A DNA stretch of 64,000 bases from Cephalotus follicularis (lineage: Eukaryota > Streptophyta > Magnoliopsida > Oxalidales > Cephalotaceae), in NCBI GenBank assembly GCA_001972305.1, contig BDDD01000081.1, positions 615,223-679,222 of the forward strand, written 5' to 3'. The first letter of the stretch is position 1. Every line of letters begins with the position of its first letter. Under the pieces are notes generated by a model that saw only the letters and a list, made by a program, of their open reading frames with translations, had not been told where the DNA came from and did no database searches. Below are positions 52,106 through 63,488 of this stretch, piece after piece. The translations under genes and the position numbers were made by a program.

Positions 52106-55100
52106 GTTTGGACGATTTTTACGATTTTGACACCCGACGACCCCGATTTCGCTTAGGATGCATTTGAGCATTTGTATGCATTGCATATGTACTGTTTTCT
52201 GCTTGTTTACTGACTGTTTATAAATTGATTATGATTTCTAAATATTGTTATATTAGAAATGCACATATGAGTTGAAAACTACTATGTTTGAGTACGAAAA
52301 TATAAAATGAGTATTGTTATATTTTCGAACATACTGGGAAAGCAATTTCCACTACTGAAACGGTTTAAAGTATTTTCTATCTATTGGAAATACACATTTC
52401 AAATGTTTTTCCAAAATAGTTTGAAATAAACTGCCTGCTGATTAATCTAACGATCACTATTGTACTGTTTACTGCACAGTTTATTGTGACTATTCACTAT
52501 TCATGCTCTGTGAAATTACTGTGTTTGTGCTTGAGTCACTAGTTGCGTGGCGGGGACTGCCAGCGTTGGCTGGTGGCAGGGTTGACCTAGGGGTCAGGAG
52601 TTGGCTGGGTAACTCACTGTACTGTACTGTTGGCTTGCTTGGTCACCTGGAGAAGGGACCGAAGTGGGAGTGCAATGTGGGGCCAGGAGTTGGCGGCATT
52701 GTACATACTAACTGCCTGTTTGTGGTCCCTTTGTGGACTTACTGTACTATTTAATGGTCCTATTTGGATACTAATGTTCCTGTGATGTAGCCCTGGCCAG
52801 GTTACTACTGTACTGTTATTGCATACATATATTTTCATATATATGTCCCTACTGATATTTTACTATACCGTTAAATATATATATTTTTTTCATATATATA
52901 TAAACTGGTATTTTTACTGTACTGCATCATTAACGCATACATTACATGACATGCATTCATTGTTGATCCCAAATTGCTCTTATGACTTAGCCGAGTGAGG
53001 ACAAAGGCTAACCCCCTACTTTACATATTGATGCAGTGGACCGGCTTTGGGAGTCAGCATGGATGAAGTACAAGTTTTAATAATGTTTTACTTGGGGTTA
53101 TGTCCCTTTTGGTGTTGTGTACCGTATTTTCTGGTTTACTAGACTTTTGATGTTACTTGATAATGTATTTTGGATCACGCTCCATTTTGTGGGCTTTTAA
53201 CTATGACAGACATGTATTTGATAGCGTGCAGCATGGGATGCACGTTACGTGTTTTTCAGCTTATGAGTTTTAATGCTTCCGCAACTGATATATTGTTTGA
53301 AAAGTTTAAATTTTATGGTAATTGCATAAGCTGAATCTTGATGTTAATTGCCTTTACCACTTTTATGTGTGTTTATCGAAAGCGGGGTGTGACAATATAT
53401 TAATTAGACATTTGTGGTTTGTTTCTCTCTCCATAATTTGCCTTATTGATATATTAAGAGATTTAAAGCCAGAGCATGATTTAATTTTATTAAATCAAAT
53501 TAAAGAGAGAGTCTTTAATTTATAACGGGAGAAACAAAATTTTAAAATTGAAAGAGATTTTAAAAGAATAATAAAAGAGGAGACTTATGGGACATATGGG
53601 GAATTATTGCTTCTGGTCTTCCAAAATGCACGGATGCATTTTGGTGTTAGAAAGGGACGTGACTCGTGCGCCAGCGTGCAAAAGGCGCACGTTCGATCGT
53701 AGGAGATACCGGCGCTTCCCTCCGATGGCCGTCTGGTGGAATCCATCCTTCCTTAGTGTGCCTCTTCCTCTCTCTTCCCCCTTTTCTCCCTCTTTCTCCT
53801 TTGTTTCTCTTTGATAGGAGTGACATGTTTTTGCCATCACGCTGCTCCCAGTGTCTCTTCCACTGTCGATGATCACTATGGGTCGAGCCAAATCGATGGC
53901 TCTATCCATTTTGATCTTTCTTTTGCGTTTTTCGGTCGTTTTCTGGCTGGTTTGGGTTTGGTGAGTCAATTGGGCAAGTTGACGTGTCAGGCGACTGTGA
54001 CTTGGCATTAAGCGCAGAGTCACGGCAAGTCCTGGTTGATGGTGCCTAGATAGGGCGCTCTATGGTACGGGGCTGAAGTGGTCTGCCCTGGTTTGATCAG
54101 GCGAGTCAACTCAGTGAGTCCGAATCTCCAATTTGCTGTGACCGACTGTTCCATGGCGAGTCGTAACGAGTCCTCCCCTCCACGGTGAATATCGGGTGTT
54201 TGGCGTCCATATATGTCACAGTCGGTCAATGGCGAGTTGACTGAGACTCACTGAGTCTAAACTCAGTGAGTCGTTGTCGTTGTTCACCGTGTTCCGGGGT
54301 GCTTCCCGGTGAGTCTCCGCCATAAATGAGTAGACCGGAATTTTTGGAGTCCAACGGTGTCTTGGCTTGTCGCTGGCGTGCTCGCCGGAATCCGGGCAGT
54401 GGGTCCGGTGACGGGATGTGGTTGCTATAAGCGTGTAGCGGCAAAGTGGTGGAGCCTCCAACATTGGTATGGTTGCTTCCCTTATTGTAATACCCCGATT
54501 TTCGTGTGCATATTTTCGGATTATTATTTGATTATTATTTGTTTTATTATTATAATGGCCTTTTTTTTTAAATTATGGGCTCTTATGTTTGAGCTATATG
54601 ATATTATAATTTTTGGGCTTTTATGACTTAGGCTAAATAATACCATCTTTGGGCTTTTGATAAATTATTGGAATAGGTATTATGGGAAAGATAAAATCAA
54701 TTGTTTGTATTATAAATTAGTTTAATTATTAATATGGCAAAGTGTTTTAAATTGTAAATAAAAGAAGAGTATTATGGCAAAATTTAATTTAATTTTTTTC
54801 CTATTCTACTCTCCCTCTCCCGTAAGCCTCTTTTCTCCCTCTCACAAACTGATTTCTTTCCCTAAATTTTCACCATCAATCCTGAAATTATGCCCCCTTT
54901 CCACATTATATCAGATTTGGATTCCTTTTTAGCTTACCATGACCTAAATTGCCTTTCTTCTTGGTTAAGAATGCTCTATTGCCATTGTTTGTGCCACCAT
55001 TGTTTATCTCTCTCTCCTTGAGCCGAACCTGCATGATTAGAAGTTGTTTTTGTCTTCTTTGCTTCATTGAATCAGGTTTGTTATCCTCCATTGTTATGGT

Positions 55101-55639
55101 TTGGCATTTAGTTTTGTTATCAAAGTCTATTGCATGATTGGTTGCTAGTATGTTTTGGTTTTTATTTTCTGCAACTCTAAGTGCTATCATGGTTTCTGAA
55201 TCTGTCATCATGCATTAAGTAGATGTTATGTACTGGTTTTGATAAACAAAGAATGGTAATTGACAGGAAATTGATCATATAAGCATCTATGCGTGAGATT
55301 GGGATTTGTCCCTTTATAAAATATGAACATGGTTATCCTATTGGTTTGTGTCCTGGTGTTTTGTGATGCCAGCCTTAGAACACCAAATATGAACTGTCTA
55401 ATCTGGTATAATAACCTGGTGACACTATATGGATGGGATCGGATCATAGGACTAGAGGTTAAAATTTCATAAGTTTCTATAAAAAGTGTGATCACCAATG
55501 CATGATTTCTTGATTCGGGGTGTTTAAATGCAATTGTAGAGTCACATAAATTCTATGTAAGTGTTTAAGATCATCTAGTGTTGTAATATTGGAAGTTTAA
55601 CAGAAAATTGGAATTGAAACTGCTATGTTTTTGGTGTTC

Positions 55640-55805
55640 TGTCGCCCAGAACAGTCGACTGCCTTGTGAAATAGTCGACTGTTTTGCCTTGCACAGTCTA
55701 CTGCCACCCATTGAATAGTCGACTGGATTCAACCCAGTTTGAGTAGTCGGCTGCCTATGCAGCACAGTCGACTGCCACCCTTGAGTAGTCGATTGGATTT
55801 TGTTA
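55640..55805. repeat. CAGTCGACTG-type array, LTR L
   Basis: Eight to nine copies such as AACAGTCGACTGCC, ATAGTCGACTGTTT, GTAGTCGGCTGCC, GAGTAGTCGATTGG, spaced 10-20 bp. Confidence 0.8.
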
Positions 55806-56032
55806 CAGTCGGCTGGAATTGTCCAGTAATTTTTCTGGTTTCAAGTTTTGCTATCCGTTTGGTTTTGTAATGATTTGGAGTATGTTTTAAGCACTGTTAA
55901 AATTACTGTTTGATGTTTGGAAGTGATTTTGAACCCTTATATGAACGATATGGTACCTTTTAGATTTTTGTGCTACGAGGGACAATTAGAAATTGTTGAT
56001 CAACTCGTCTATCTTTTTTGTGATCGCTTAAG

Positions 56033-56258
56033 GTACGGATCATTCTTTCTTTGGCGCTTCTATTGATTTTATTAGAGTAAAAATGTTAGTTTTACTTTAT
56101 GAATATAGTACGGATTTTTCGTTCCTTGATGTACTCTGATGATTTTATTAAAATAAATCAGTTATATGTTTTTGTGAAATTGTACGGATGCTTTCATTCT
56201 TTGGCTATCTTCCCCTGATTTTATTAGAATAAATTCAGTTTTACTTTATGAAATTAAA
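56033..56258. repeat. 75-bp tandem repeat, LTR L
   Basis: Three imperfect copies starting GTACGGAT at 56033, 56108 and 56182, each with TTC[AG]TTC[CT]TTG and TGATTTTATTA[AG]A. Confidence 0.8.
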
Positions 56259-57305
56259 TGTTCCTAACTATATTTTTATGCTAAGATACGTTACGATATA
56301 TTATGAAATGACCATCTCTTTATAGTGGAAAATAAATGAGTTGATGTTATGTAATGATTTTGCTATGTCCAGAAAATGTTTAGAAAACGTGTTTACATTT
56401 TTAAATCATTTTTAGAAACAAAGCAATGTTTTTGAATTAAGGATATACACAGAGATATTTCCTACCTATGGAGGTACCATAAGCATGTCGTGTGTGATTT
56501 GACTACGCCGTCTCTCTATGTTTTGAATAAATCCCATGAGGTGGATTTATGGATCCGATATGTGTGATAGAGGCGTATGGGTATACTCTAGTTATATGTT
56601 ATGTTAAGGATATGGATTCTGGGGATTGATTGTGTAGTGCCGTACACGTCCTTCCGTTTGGCATGTGGGCCTTGCAAACCCCTTGCACCTATGCATATGT
56701 GTATGCACTTTGGATCTCGGTAATGAGATTATGGAAATCGGATAAGTCTCTGTTTGTCTCAGTTTGTTGTTTTTCGTTTTGAATATGTTTTGGGATTTTG
56801 AGCTGGAATTATGTTTTGAAATTGAATAACGCTTGAAAATTTGATATTCGACCTTCGCTTGTGAAAATAATGTTAAATTATTTTATGCATAAGGTATATG
56901 ATATTTAATGATTCGTCGACGTCTTTCCAGAAGACGTCGATGTCTTTTGGTCAAAACTGCGCCGTTTCAGGCTTTAACATACACACTCCATTTCTAAGTC
57001 CATAATTAGGGTTTTCAAGCATCTTTCAAGTCAAAACTCAACATTCTCATTAAATCAAGTTAAATGATTACATCATAAATGGAAATATTACATCCAAGAA
57101 AATGCCGGGCGTTACAGTGCAGGCTTGATTATTTGTTTTGGTTCGATTGTTAATTAAATGGAGATCCTAGGCATATTGATTATGGTAGTAAGATGTTAGT
57201 GTGAACCTTGACTTGCAGTCTTGGAGGTTTTTGAAAAATTAAAATTATACACACTAGTGTCCTAGGACCAAATCGACCGGGAACCCTTGCTAGGTTTCCA
57301 ACAAC

Positions 57306-57318
57306 TGGTATCATAGCC
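57306..57318 (+). other. Primer binding site of element J
   Basis: TGGTATCATAGCC, one mismatch to the initiator Met-tRNA site TGGTATCAGAGCC, two bases after the LTR end CAACA. This proves the plus orientation of J and that 43451-57303 is its 5' LTR. Confidence 0.85.
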
Positions 57319-58908
57319 ATCTGTTGTAATTTCAATTGGACTTTGATTTTGGTTTTGGTGACTATTTTGGATTAATTAAAGTAGCTAAAATTCTAGTTTA
57401 ATTCCCTTCCCATGGTTGTTTTATAAAATAAAATATTTATTTTTTGGGGAACTAGGTTTTAAATAATCTAGTGGGAGGTTTACTGGAATATCGATGGAGT
57501 TGTGGAATTATTTCGATTGGTCATCGGAAATTGAAATTGCTTGTGTTTGTTTAAAGTCTATAGTGGATGTAGATTTTAAATGTCATATGCATAATGGTTG
57601 GCTATGGGACTAGACCTAGCTTTTGATTTCTTTTGTGGATGGTTTAATTTCTTTTATTAACTTGTGCTTTTATTTAGTCTATAATATGGTTGCTTGCGTG
57701 CATCATTAATTCCTTATTTGTATTATTCTCTCTCCCTCCATTTGTATTCTATTCTTTATTTTTAAATATATTTGGTAATTTCATTTTTGTAAACAAAGAA
57801 GAGAGGAATCGCAAAAGGAAGATCAAGGAATTTTCAAGACCAAGTGAAGGCCATGTATGCGTAGTGCATTTTGTAATAAAGTAGTTTTAAATAGTTCACC
57901 TAGGAGATCAAGTGATCACATTGGCTCGTGTGATCACTCATAGATTTAGTCCCTGGTCAGGCCATTTTATTTCTAAGAGGGAAATAGGTTGCATGAGATT
58001 GATGTTTTCTTTTTGCAAAAAAATCCAAACACGTCAAGCATGCTCAACCGTCCCATAATTTTCGTTGAATGGTGTGGACATATTTGGGATAGCACTGCCA
58101 CAGCAGAGGTCCTCCATATGACCATTTCTGTTCAATTTCAGTGTGAGGTGCACTGGAAGGAAATAACCATGTTTTGGCACTCTGACAGGCCATAACGTGT
58201 GGGTGTCAAAACGGGTTCATTTCTTTGAGGATTGTGGGTTCGAACTTATACCGGGTTCATATTATTGGCATGGACACAGCTGTGGATTGTATGGTCCGGG
58301 AGGCCGAAACTTGTATCGGATCTTGCATTGCAAGGGCAAGAGGCCCTAATGCAAATATGATGCTTGAAGCCTAACTATTCGCTATTGTGGTTTGTCATGC
58401 CACAACTGAGACCATGATAGGGCGGGATAGATTCCGATCCCCACAAGGAGGCAAGAGGCTTCCCTAGTTCCACAATGGAGGAGTGGGATACGATTAGAAT
58501 AGTGGGAGGAGCCATAATTACAAAGGCCAAGGATTATGGTAATAACATAAATGGAATGATCTGTTCATATTCTCTCTCTCTTTCCTCTTATAGGTTGCTA
58601 GTTTTTTCATACTCGATTTAATACTCAAATTGGCAAACAGCACAAACAAATTCAAACACATTTGGAACTCCTAAACTTGAACATCCGGTTTTTTCAATGA
58701 ATGGAAACGCGTTTAGCGTAATATTCTCACGAGCATGAGAGTCGCTCATATCATGACTGAGATAACACCGACCTAGTGAACAATATATCTGACTATCACA
58801 AGGACGACGGGGCTGTGTGGTGGGACGACGATTATCGACCTCGTACCCTAGCAATTATTGGCATGAGGCCACGATTGCACATGAGAGTTATGCACTCACA
58901 GCTTACAC
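57319..58908 (+). other. Element J internal region, non-coding
   Basis: No gag, protease, integrase, RT or RNase H motif on either strand. The first 400 bp are AT-rich; 57900-58550 is mixed-composition DNA without a long frame. A 78-aa minus frame at 58618-58854 has no recognisable motif. Such a long non-coding inside fits a large retrotransposon derivative. Cut at 58909 by element N. Confidence 0.6.
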
Positions 58909-61127
58909 TGATGGAAACGGAAAAACGTCTCCGGAGCCAAAAATGGACTTAGGGTTAAAGGGTGCAAACCAAAATTTTTAATAAAAAAATGGCAGCAGAA
59001 TAAACACCATTAACAAAACCAAACCAATCTATTATGGCATAAACTTAAGCCACATGGATCACCACGTCATCACAATAGTTGAATTGGTGTCACCATAGCA
59101 TGCAATGGTGACACACAAGCATGGCAATATGAGAAGGACCAAAAGGTGATGGCTCCTTCGTCTTTTCGGCTTCAAGCTTGCGAAGACTCCTTGGTTGTAG
59201 TCCTCCAAGTCGAACTGCAACTATTCCAAGCAGTAGGTTGTGCAGCCAGCAAGAACATAATGAAAACAGTAGAAGGTATTTTCACTCCCTTCCTCTCACA
59301 ATGCCTTGAATGATGAACTGATAAGGATTGTCAATATCAATCCACCCTAGATAAGCTACAAACTTGGTATATAATTAGTGAAGGGATTCACACTCAGAAA
59401 ATGCAGAGAATCATTTTCATATTTTCCCAGCAAAGTCACTCACCAAAAAATGCTCTCTTGGGATTCTCATCTCACCAGCTCCGTTTCTCTCTCTCCATAT
59501 TGCTCAACCTCACCTCCACTACTTGATCATGTTCCTCCCTGTAAGGGATCATGGAACCATGATCCAAAAGTGCTGGTAGTGACTGGTAATGGGAGGTCGA
59601 GGAGAAAGAGAGAATGTGCGCACGATCTAGACCATTCCATGTCGTGCACTAAGTGTCGACTCCTTGAGAGAAAACGTTGACGCTTAGATATCAAAACACT
59701 ACACGTCGACGTCTTTCCAAAAGACATCGACGCCTTTACAAAAGTTTTAAGTGTCGACGCTTTCCAGAAGGCGTTGACGCTTTGTCTAGTGTTATGCGTC
59801 GACGCTTTCCCAGAAGACGTCGACGCTTATACTGGCTGGTGGCAAATTGAGTCTAACTCTGAGTCCAACTCATTTTATCCCTTCAAATATTGATTAAGTA
59901 AGATGAAGCAAATGTGTTTCCACAAAATACAAGATCCACCTAACCGATATTTGATTTTATAATTTACACTGAGACTTAATATGTCCAACATATTAATGCA
60001 CCGATCATTATCGGGCAAGGACCTTTAAAATCTCGGTTAGTATTGGTGTTGTTCATAAATTACCAAATTACCCCTAGGGTTCGGTTAAGCGATTCTAAAT
60101 AGTTCCAAACCTATTTAAAGTGATCCTAAAATAATATACAATATTATCCAGATGAAAAATTAATCTAATTAATTTTCCATAATTTATTTCACACCCCTGT
60201 AACGTGAGACTTTCTAAGTCATCGGTTAGCGTGCACCATAATCCCTTGTCATACTTGGCCCTGATTGAGGTCTAGGGTAAGGATACGTGTCAACCCTAGA
60301 TAATACCTCAATACCTAAAATATCTGGTTATTAATAGGACCTTTGGTAGATTCTCCAGAAATCTAATTTCCAATCTACCTCAACCTTGGCCAAGGATTTC
60401 ATAAGTCCAAAGTATAATTAGACCATAATAGGGTTAATCACCTTCGCTAAGGTGTGACAATCCCTTATTGTGCACTCGCTTATATTCGTATAGATTTGAT
60501 CATACCTAAAGACCACCCAATTGCCAGCCATTCGCAAGGATTGGGTAAGGTGGAGATCAAAGCATAACCATCTCCATACAATATAGAGCAGTCGCCCAGG
60601 TCTAAGGATCATACGGGTTTGAGAACTCGCTAAGTGATTAACACTTATACACAACCGCGCCAAGTAGGAGTCACTACTGACACGAGAATAGCAACTATCC
60701 AAACAATGTCTCCTACACGGGTCTAGTTCAGTGTACACGCTTCTAGCGCGCACCCCGTATTTGCCCTAGTGTCCAACACAGATGGTAGTAAGAGAATCCA
60801 TCCTCCAATTCCATGAGCAGGCAACATACGCGCAAGTCTATCTGGTTCACTAATGCCCACAAAGTGAATCTATGTCTTGGAACTAATTTGACATAAGGAT
60901 TAAGGTAACAAATCTCATAGCCTCCATGTTGGGCATCCAACCTTATGTCAGGGCATCACAAGCATAAGTAGATAAATAATAAACTATTTCATTTCAGTGA
61001 TAAAACACAAGTGATATTGCCATAACAAATTTAGCACATGTCATATATAGGGAATAAGATTGTATATACAAAGAAAGATATTATACAACAGCCCATTTAA
61101 TGGCTTGTTGGGTCACTTCATCTAACA
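58909..61127 (-). repeat. Element N 3' LTR, 2219 bp
   Basis: On minus starts TGTTAGATGAAGTGACCC at 61127 and ends GTTTCCATCA at 58909 (terminal ACA changed to TCA). Its layout follows J's LTR (CATAGATTCACTTTGTGGGC in N, CATAGGTTCACTTTCTTAGG in J). No gene; the ORFs at 59378-59727 and 60418-60940 lie within it and have no motif. Confidence 0.82.
59650..59840. repeat. GTCGACG[CT][TC]TT cluster, N 3' LTR
   Basis: Exact GTCGACG at 59705, 59753, 59798 and 59819, plus GCGTTGACGCTTT and ACATCGACGCCTTT; common context GTCGACGCTTTCCAGAAG. Confidence 0.8.
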
Positions 61128-61140
61128 ATCACCCACTTGA
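61128..61140 (-). other. Polypurine tract of element N
   Basis: TCAAGTGGGTGAT on minus just before the LTR start. Confidence 0.75.
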
Positions 61141-61938
61141 CCCTCAAGCCATGAACTCCTATAGCCTGGACCCATCGTCCCACGATGATGCTCTAGACCC
61201 TTGGTGACAAATGCCTTGGTCAGTGGATCTGCTGTGTTCTCCTTTGTGGAGACCCTCTCAAGCTGAATATCTCCCCTACCAATAATATCCTGGATCAAAC
61301 GATTGCGCCGCTCAGTGTGTTTGGATCGCTGGTGAGACCGAGGTTCCTTGGCTTGTGCTACAGCCCCATTATTGTCATAGTATATAACAACTAGACTACT
61401 AATGGAAGGAACAACTCCTATTTCAGTGATGAACTTGCGAATCCATACACCCTCCTTGGCAGTATCTAAGGCAGGCTGCTATGTACTCGGCTTCTGTGGT
61501 AGAATCTGCAATAGTCCCTTGCTTTGAACTATGCCAGCTCACAGCTCCACCATTAAGTACAAAGACGTACCCAAAGACAGATTTGTGATCATCTGGATCA
61601 TCTGTGAAGCCCTCCAATTTGAGCTCACTATCATTTCCATAAATCAAGAAGATATCTTGAGTCCTTCTAAGGTACTTCAGAATTCCCTTGACCACTTCCC
61701 AGTGCTTCTCACCGGGATCAAACAGAAATTGACTAGCCATACCCAGGGCAAGTGCGACATCAAGCCTAGTACATAACATGGCATACATGATCGACCCTAC
61801 TGCCGAAGCATAAGGTATCCGACTCATGTGTGTACTCTCTTCAGATGTCTGAGGAGACATCTTTCGAGAAAGATGAATTCCTTCGCCTATTGGCAACAAG
61901 CCTCTCTTGGAATCCTCCATGCCAAACCTTTTCTGCAC
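61128..61938 (-). pseudogene. pol: Element N RNase H remnant
   Basis: Minus strand. The open part 61423-61938 starts in the connection domain (QKRFGMEDSKRGLLPIGEG) and has SRIPYASAVGSIMYAMLCTR, GFTDDPDDHKSVFGYVF and [14 protein letters not shown] frameshift follows near 61470, after which another frame gives EGVWIRKF and, near the end, ENTADPLTKAF. The first Asp of the RNase H site appears as TDDPDD where TDADW/SDSDW is common. The reading reaches the polypurine tract, and the stop would fall inside the LTR start, a usual arrangement for copia elements. Confidence 0.85.
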
Positions 61939-62640
61939 TTTGCTGATGTACTGGCTTTGGATCTATCCCTGAAGATCCTAATACCCAGTATATAGGTGGC
62001 ATTTCCCAAATCCTTCATGGAAAAATTCTTAGTCAGCCATATCTTTGCAGACTGTAACATACCTACATCATTCCCAATGAGTATGATGTCATCTACATAT
62101 AGCACTAAGAAAATGATACTAGGTCCCTCTTGCTTTCGATAAACACAAGGCTCATCAACATTTGTGATGAAGTCAAAATCTTTGACTGCTTCATCAAAAC
62201 GTAGATTCCAGCTACGTGACGCTTGCTTTAGTCCATAGATGGACCTTTCGAGCTTGCACACCATGTGCGAATGCTCGACAGATGTAAACCCCTCGGGTTG
62301 GGACATATAATTGTCCTCTTCAAGATGCCCATTTAAGAATGTCGTCTTGACATCCATTTTCCATATCTCATAATCGTAATGAGCGAAAATAGAAGGCAAA
62401 ATCGTAATGGATTTAAGCATGGCGACAGGTGAGAAAGTCTCAGTATAGTCAACTCCATGTTGTTGCCTATACCCTTTTTCCACTAATCGAGCTTCATAAG
62501 TCTCGATTTTTCCATATGCATTCATCTTCTTCTTGAAGATCCATTTGCTGCCAATAGGCACTATGCCTTCGGGTGTTTCAACCAAATTTCAAACTTGGTT
62601 GGAGTACATGGAATCCATTTCAGATTTCATGGCTCGTAGC
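61939..62640 (-). pseudogene. pol: Element N reverse transcriptase remnant
   Basis: The open frame 61887-62585 on minus covers most of RT: IGSKWIFKKKMNAYGKIETY, EARLVEKGYRQQHGVDYTET, MDVKTTFLNGHLEEDNYMSQ, IYGLKQASRSWNLRFDEA and the intact catalytic box FLVLYVDDIILIGND. KNFSMKDLGNATYILGI follows and then a frameshift near 61945 into the RNase H part. A stop at about 62588 cuts the upstream linker (KAWLRAMKSEMDSMYSNQVW). The catalytic residues are kept. Confidence 0.9.
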
Positions 62641-63488
62641 CATGCTTTAGATTCAATGCCCTACACTGCCTCCTGATAGCTGGTAGGATCGTCATCTTCA
62701 ATGACGTTTATCTCATCAGTACCATCAATGAGGAAACCATACCTCTCAGGTGCTAATGGGATTTTGCCTGATCTCCTCCAAGGAGCTCTGCCTAACAGAG
62801 AACCATTCTCAACCTGAGATCCAATCTCCAACTACCCCATCTCCTGTGTGGTTTGTACCTGTGGTAACTCCTTGAGTTCCACCTTACTCCCACTGTTTCT
62901 GTCAAGAAGGTATTCCTTCTCTAGGAACACAGCATTTTGCGAAACAAATATTCTTTGTTCACAAGGGTGATAGAAATAGTATCCTTTAGTTTCTTCTGGA
63001 TACCCCACAAACCTGCAACGGTCCAACCGCGCTTCCAGCTTATCTGCGTCAAGCCTCTTGACATAAGCTGGACAGTCCCAAACCTTTAAATGGCTCAGGC
63101 TAGGTTTCCTCCCTGACCATACATGGTATGGAGTAGAAGGTACATATTTTGAAGGAATCTAATTCAAGATATAAGCAGCTGTATCTAGGGTATAACCCCA
63201 GAGATAGGTAGGAAGGTCAGTAAAAGACATCATTGATAGAACCATGTCCAATAAGGTCCGATTCCTTCTTTCGGACACACCATTATGCTGTGGTGTTCCA
63301 GGAGGTGTCCACTGAGATAGAATTCTGTTATCTCTAAGATAACCTAAGAATTCAGCTGACATGTATTCACAACCTCGGTTCGACCGAAGTATTTTAATAT
63401 ATTTACCTGTCTGTTTTTCTACTTCAAGTCTGAACTCCTCAAATTTCTCAAAGGATTCTAACTTGTGTTTCATCAGATACACATAACC
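62641..63488 (-). pseudogene. pol: Element N integrase remnant, second catalytic Asp changed
   Basis: Minus strand. The core 63159-63482 reads KIFRSNRGCEY-like sequence (seen as KILRSNRGCEYMS): the codon at 63378-63380 gives Asn where the D-D-E triad needs Asp. Glu is kept in HNGVSERRNRTLLDM. After a stop near 63158, the C-terminal region continues (YHVWSGRKPSLSHLKVWDCP; 62832-63026 CRFVGYPEETKGYYFYHP, then VFLEKEYLL), and then the acidic linker and PERYGFLIDG. The first Asp and the zinc region are beyond the M insertion at 63489. Confidence 0.87.

Larger units (their letters stand above)
44650..53394 (+). mobile_element. Solo LTR K (gypsy type), split by J2
   Basis: Starts TGTAACGTCCGAG and ends CGGGGTGTGACA, with a perfect target duplication ATATA (44645-44649 and 53395-53399). 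Parts 44650-44917 and 51056-53394 give about 2.6 kb; no internal region. The stretch at 52980-53040 (TTAGCCGAGTGAGGACAA) matches LTR D (TTAGCCAAGTGAGGACAA), so K and D are related families. Confidence 0.9.
54486..57116 (-). mobile_element. Solo LTR L (gypsy type), 2631 bp, in J's LTR
   Basis: On minus starts TGTAACGCCCGGCATTTTC at 57116 and ends CGGGGTATTACA at 54486. The first 230 bp match LTR M (63489 onward). No target duplication (CTTAT left, GTGCA right), and about 45 bp of J are missing on the right, so one flank was deleted. No ORF is supported. Contains the palindrome array at 55640-55805 and a 75-bp tandem repeat. Confidence 0.78.
43451..57303 (+). repeat. Element J 5' LTR in three parts (43451-44649, 53395-54485, 57117-57303)
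   Basis: The parts total about 2.47 kb and align in order with the inverse of J2, 2.67 kb. It ends GGTTTCCAACA at 57303, two bases before a primer binding site. About 45 bp present in J2 are missing next to the L insertion. No gene in it; the ORFs at 53587-54464 fall in the GC-rich TGAGTCA zone and differ between copies. Confidence 0.83.
43451..58908 (+). mobile_element. Element J: non-autonomous element with copia-type LTR, 5' part
   Basis: A plus-oriented 5' LTR (43451-57303, with K and L inside) is followed by a primer binding site and about 1.6 kb of internal DNA without gag or pol. The LTR is related in layout to that of copia element N, so I infer a copia origin. Inserted in F's RT. 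The first base pair is TA instead of TG (TATTAGATTGGGG); the inverted copy J2 shows TGTTAGATTAGGG. The 3' LTR is outside the window or lost. Confidence 0.72.
58909..63488 (-). mobile_element. Element N: Ty1/copia retrotransposon, minus strand, 3' part
   Basis: 3' LTR 58909-61127, polypurine tract, then RNase H, RT and integrase going right, broken by LTR M at 63489; protease, gag and 5' LTR lie beyond. The order integrase-RT-RNase H in the coding sense is Ty1/copia. Several frame breaks and a lost catalytic residue show it is dead. Left flank TACAC. Confidence 0.88.

Noticed and set aside
54486..57116. Reading L as two LTRs head to head (plus-oriented left part, minus-oriented right part)
   Set aside because: The left end read on minus, CGGGGTATTACA, is a normal LTR end like those of D, F and K, and the total length (2631 bp) fits a single LTR.
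58618..58854. 78-aa minus frame with several Cys and His
   Set aside because: Cys/His spacing does not fit a known zinc motif and the region is J's non-coding internal DNA; kept only as a remark.
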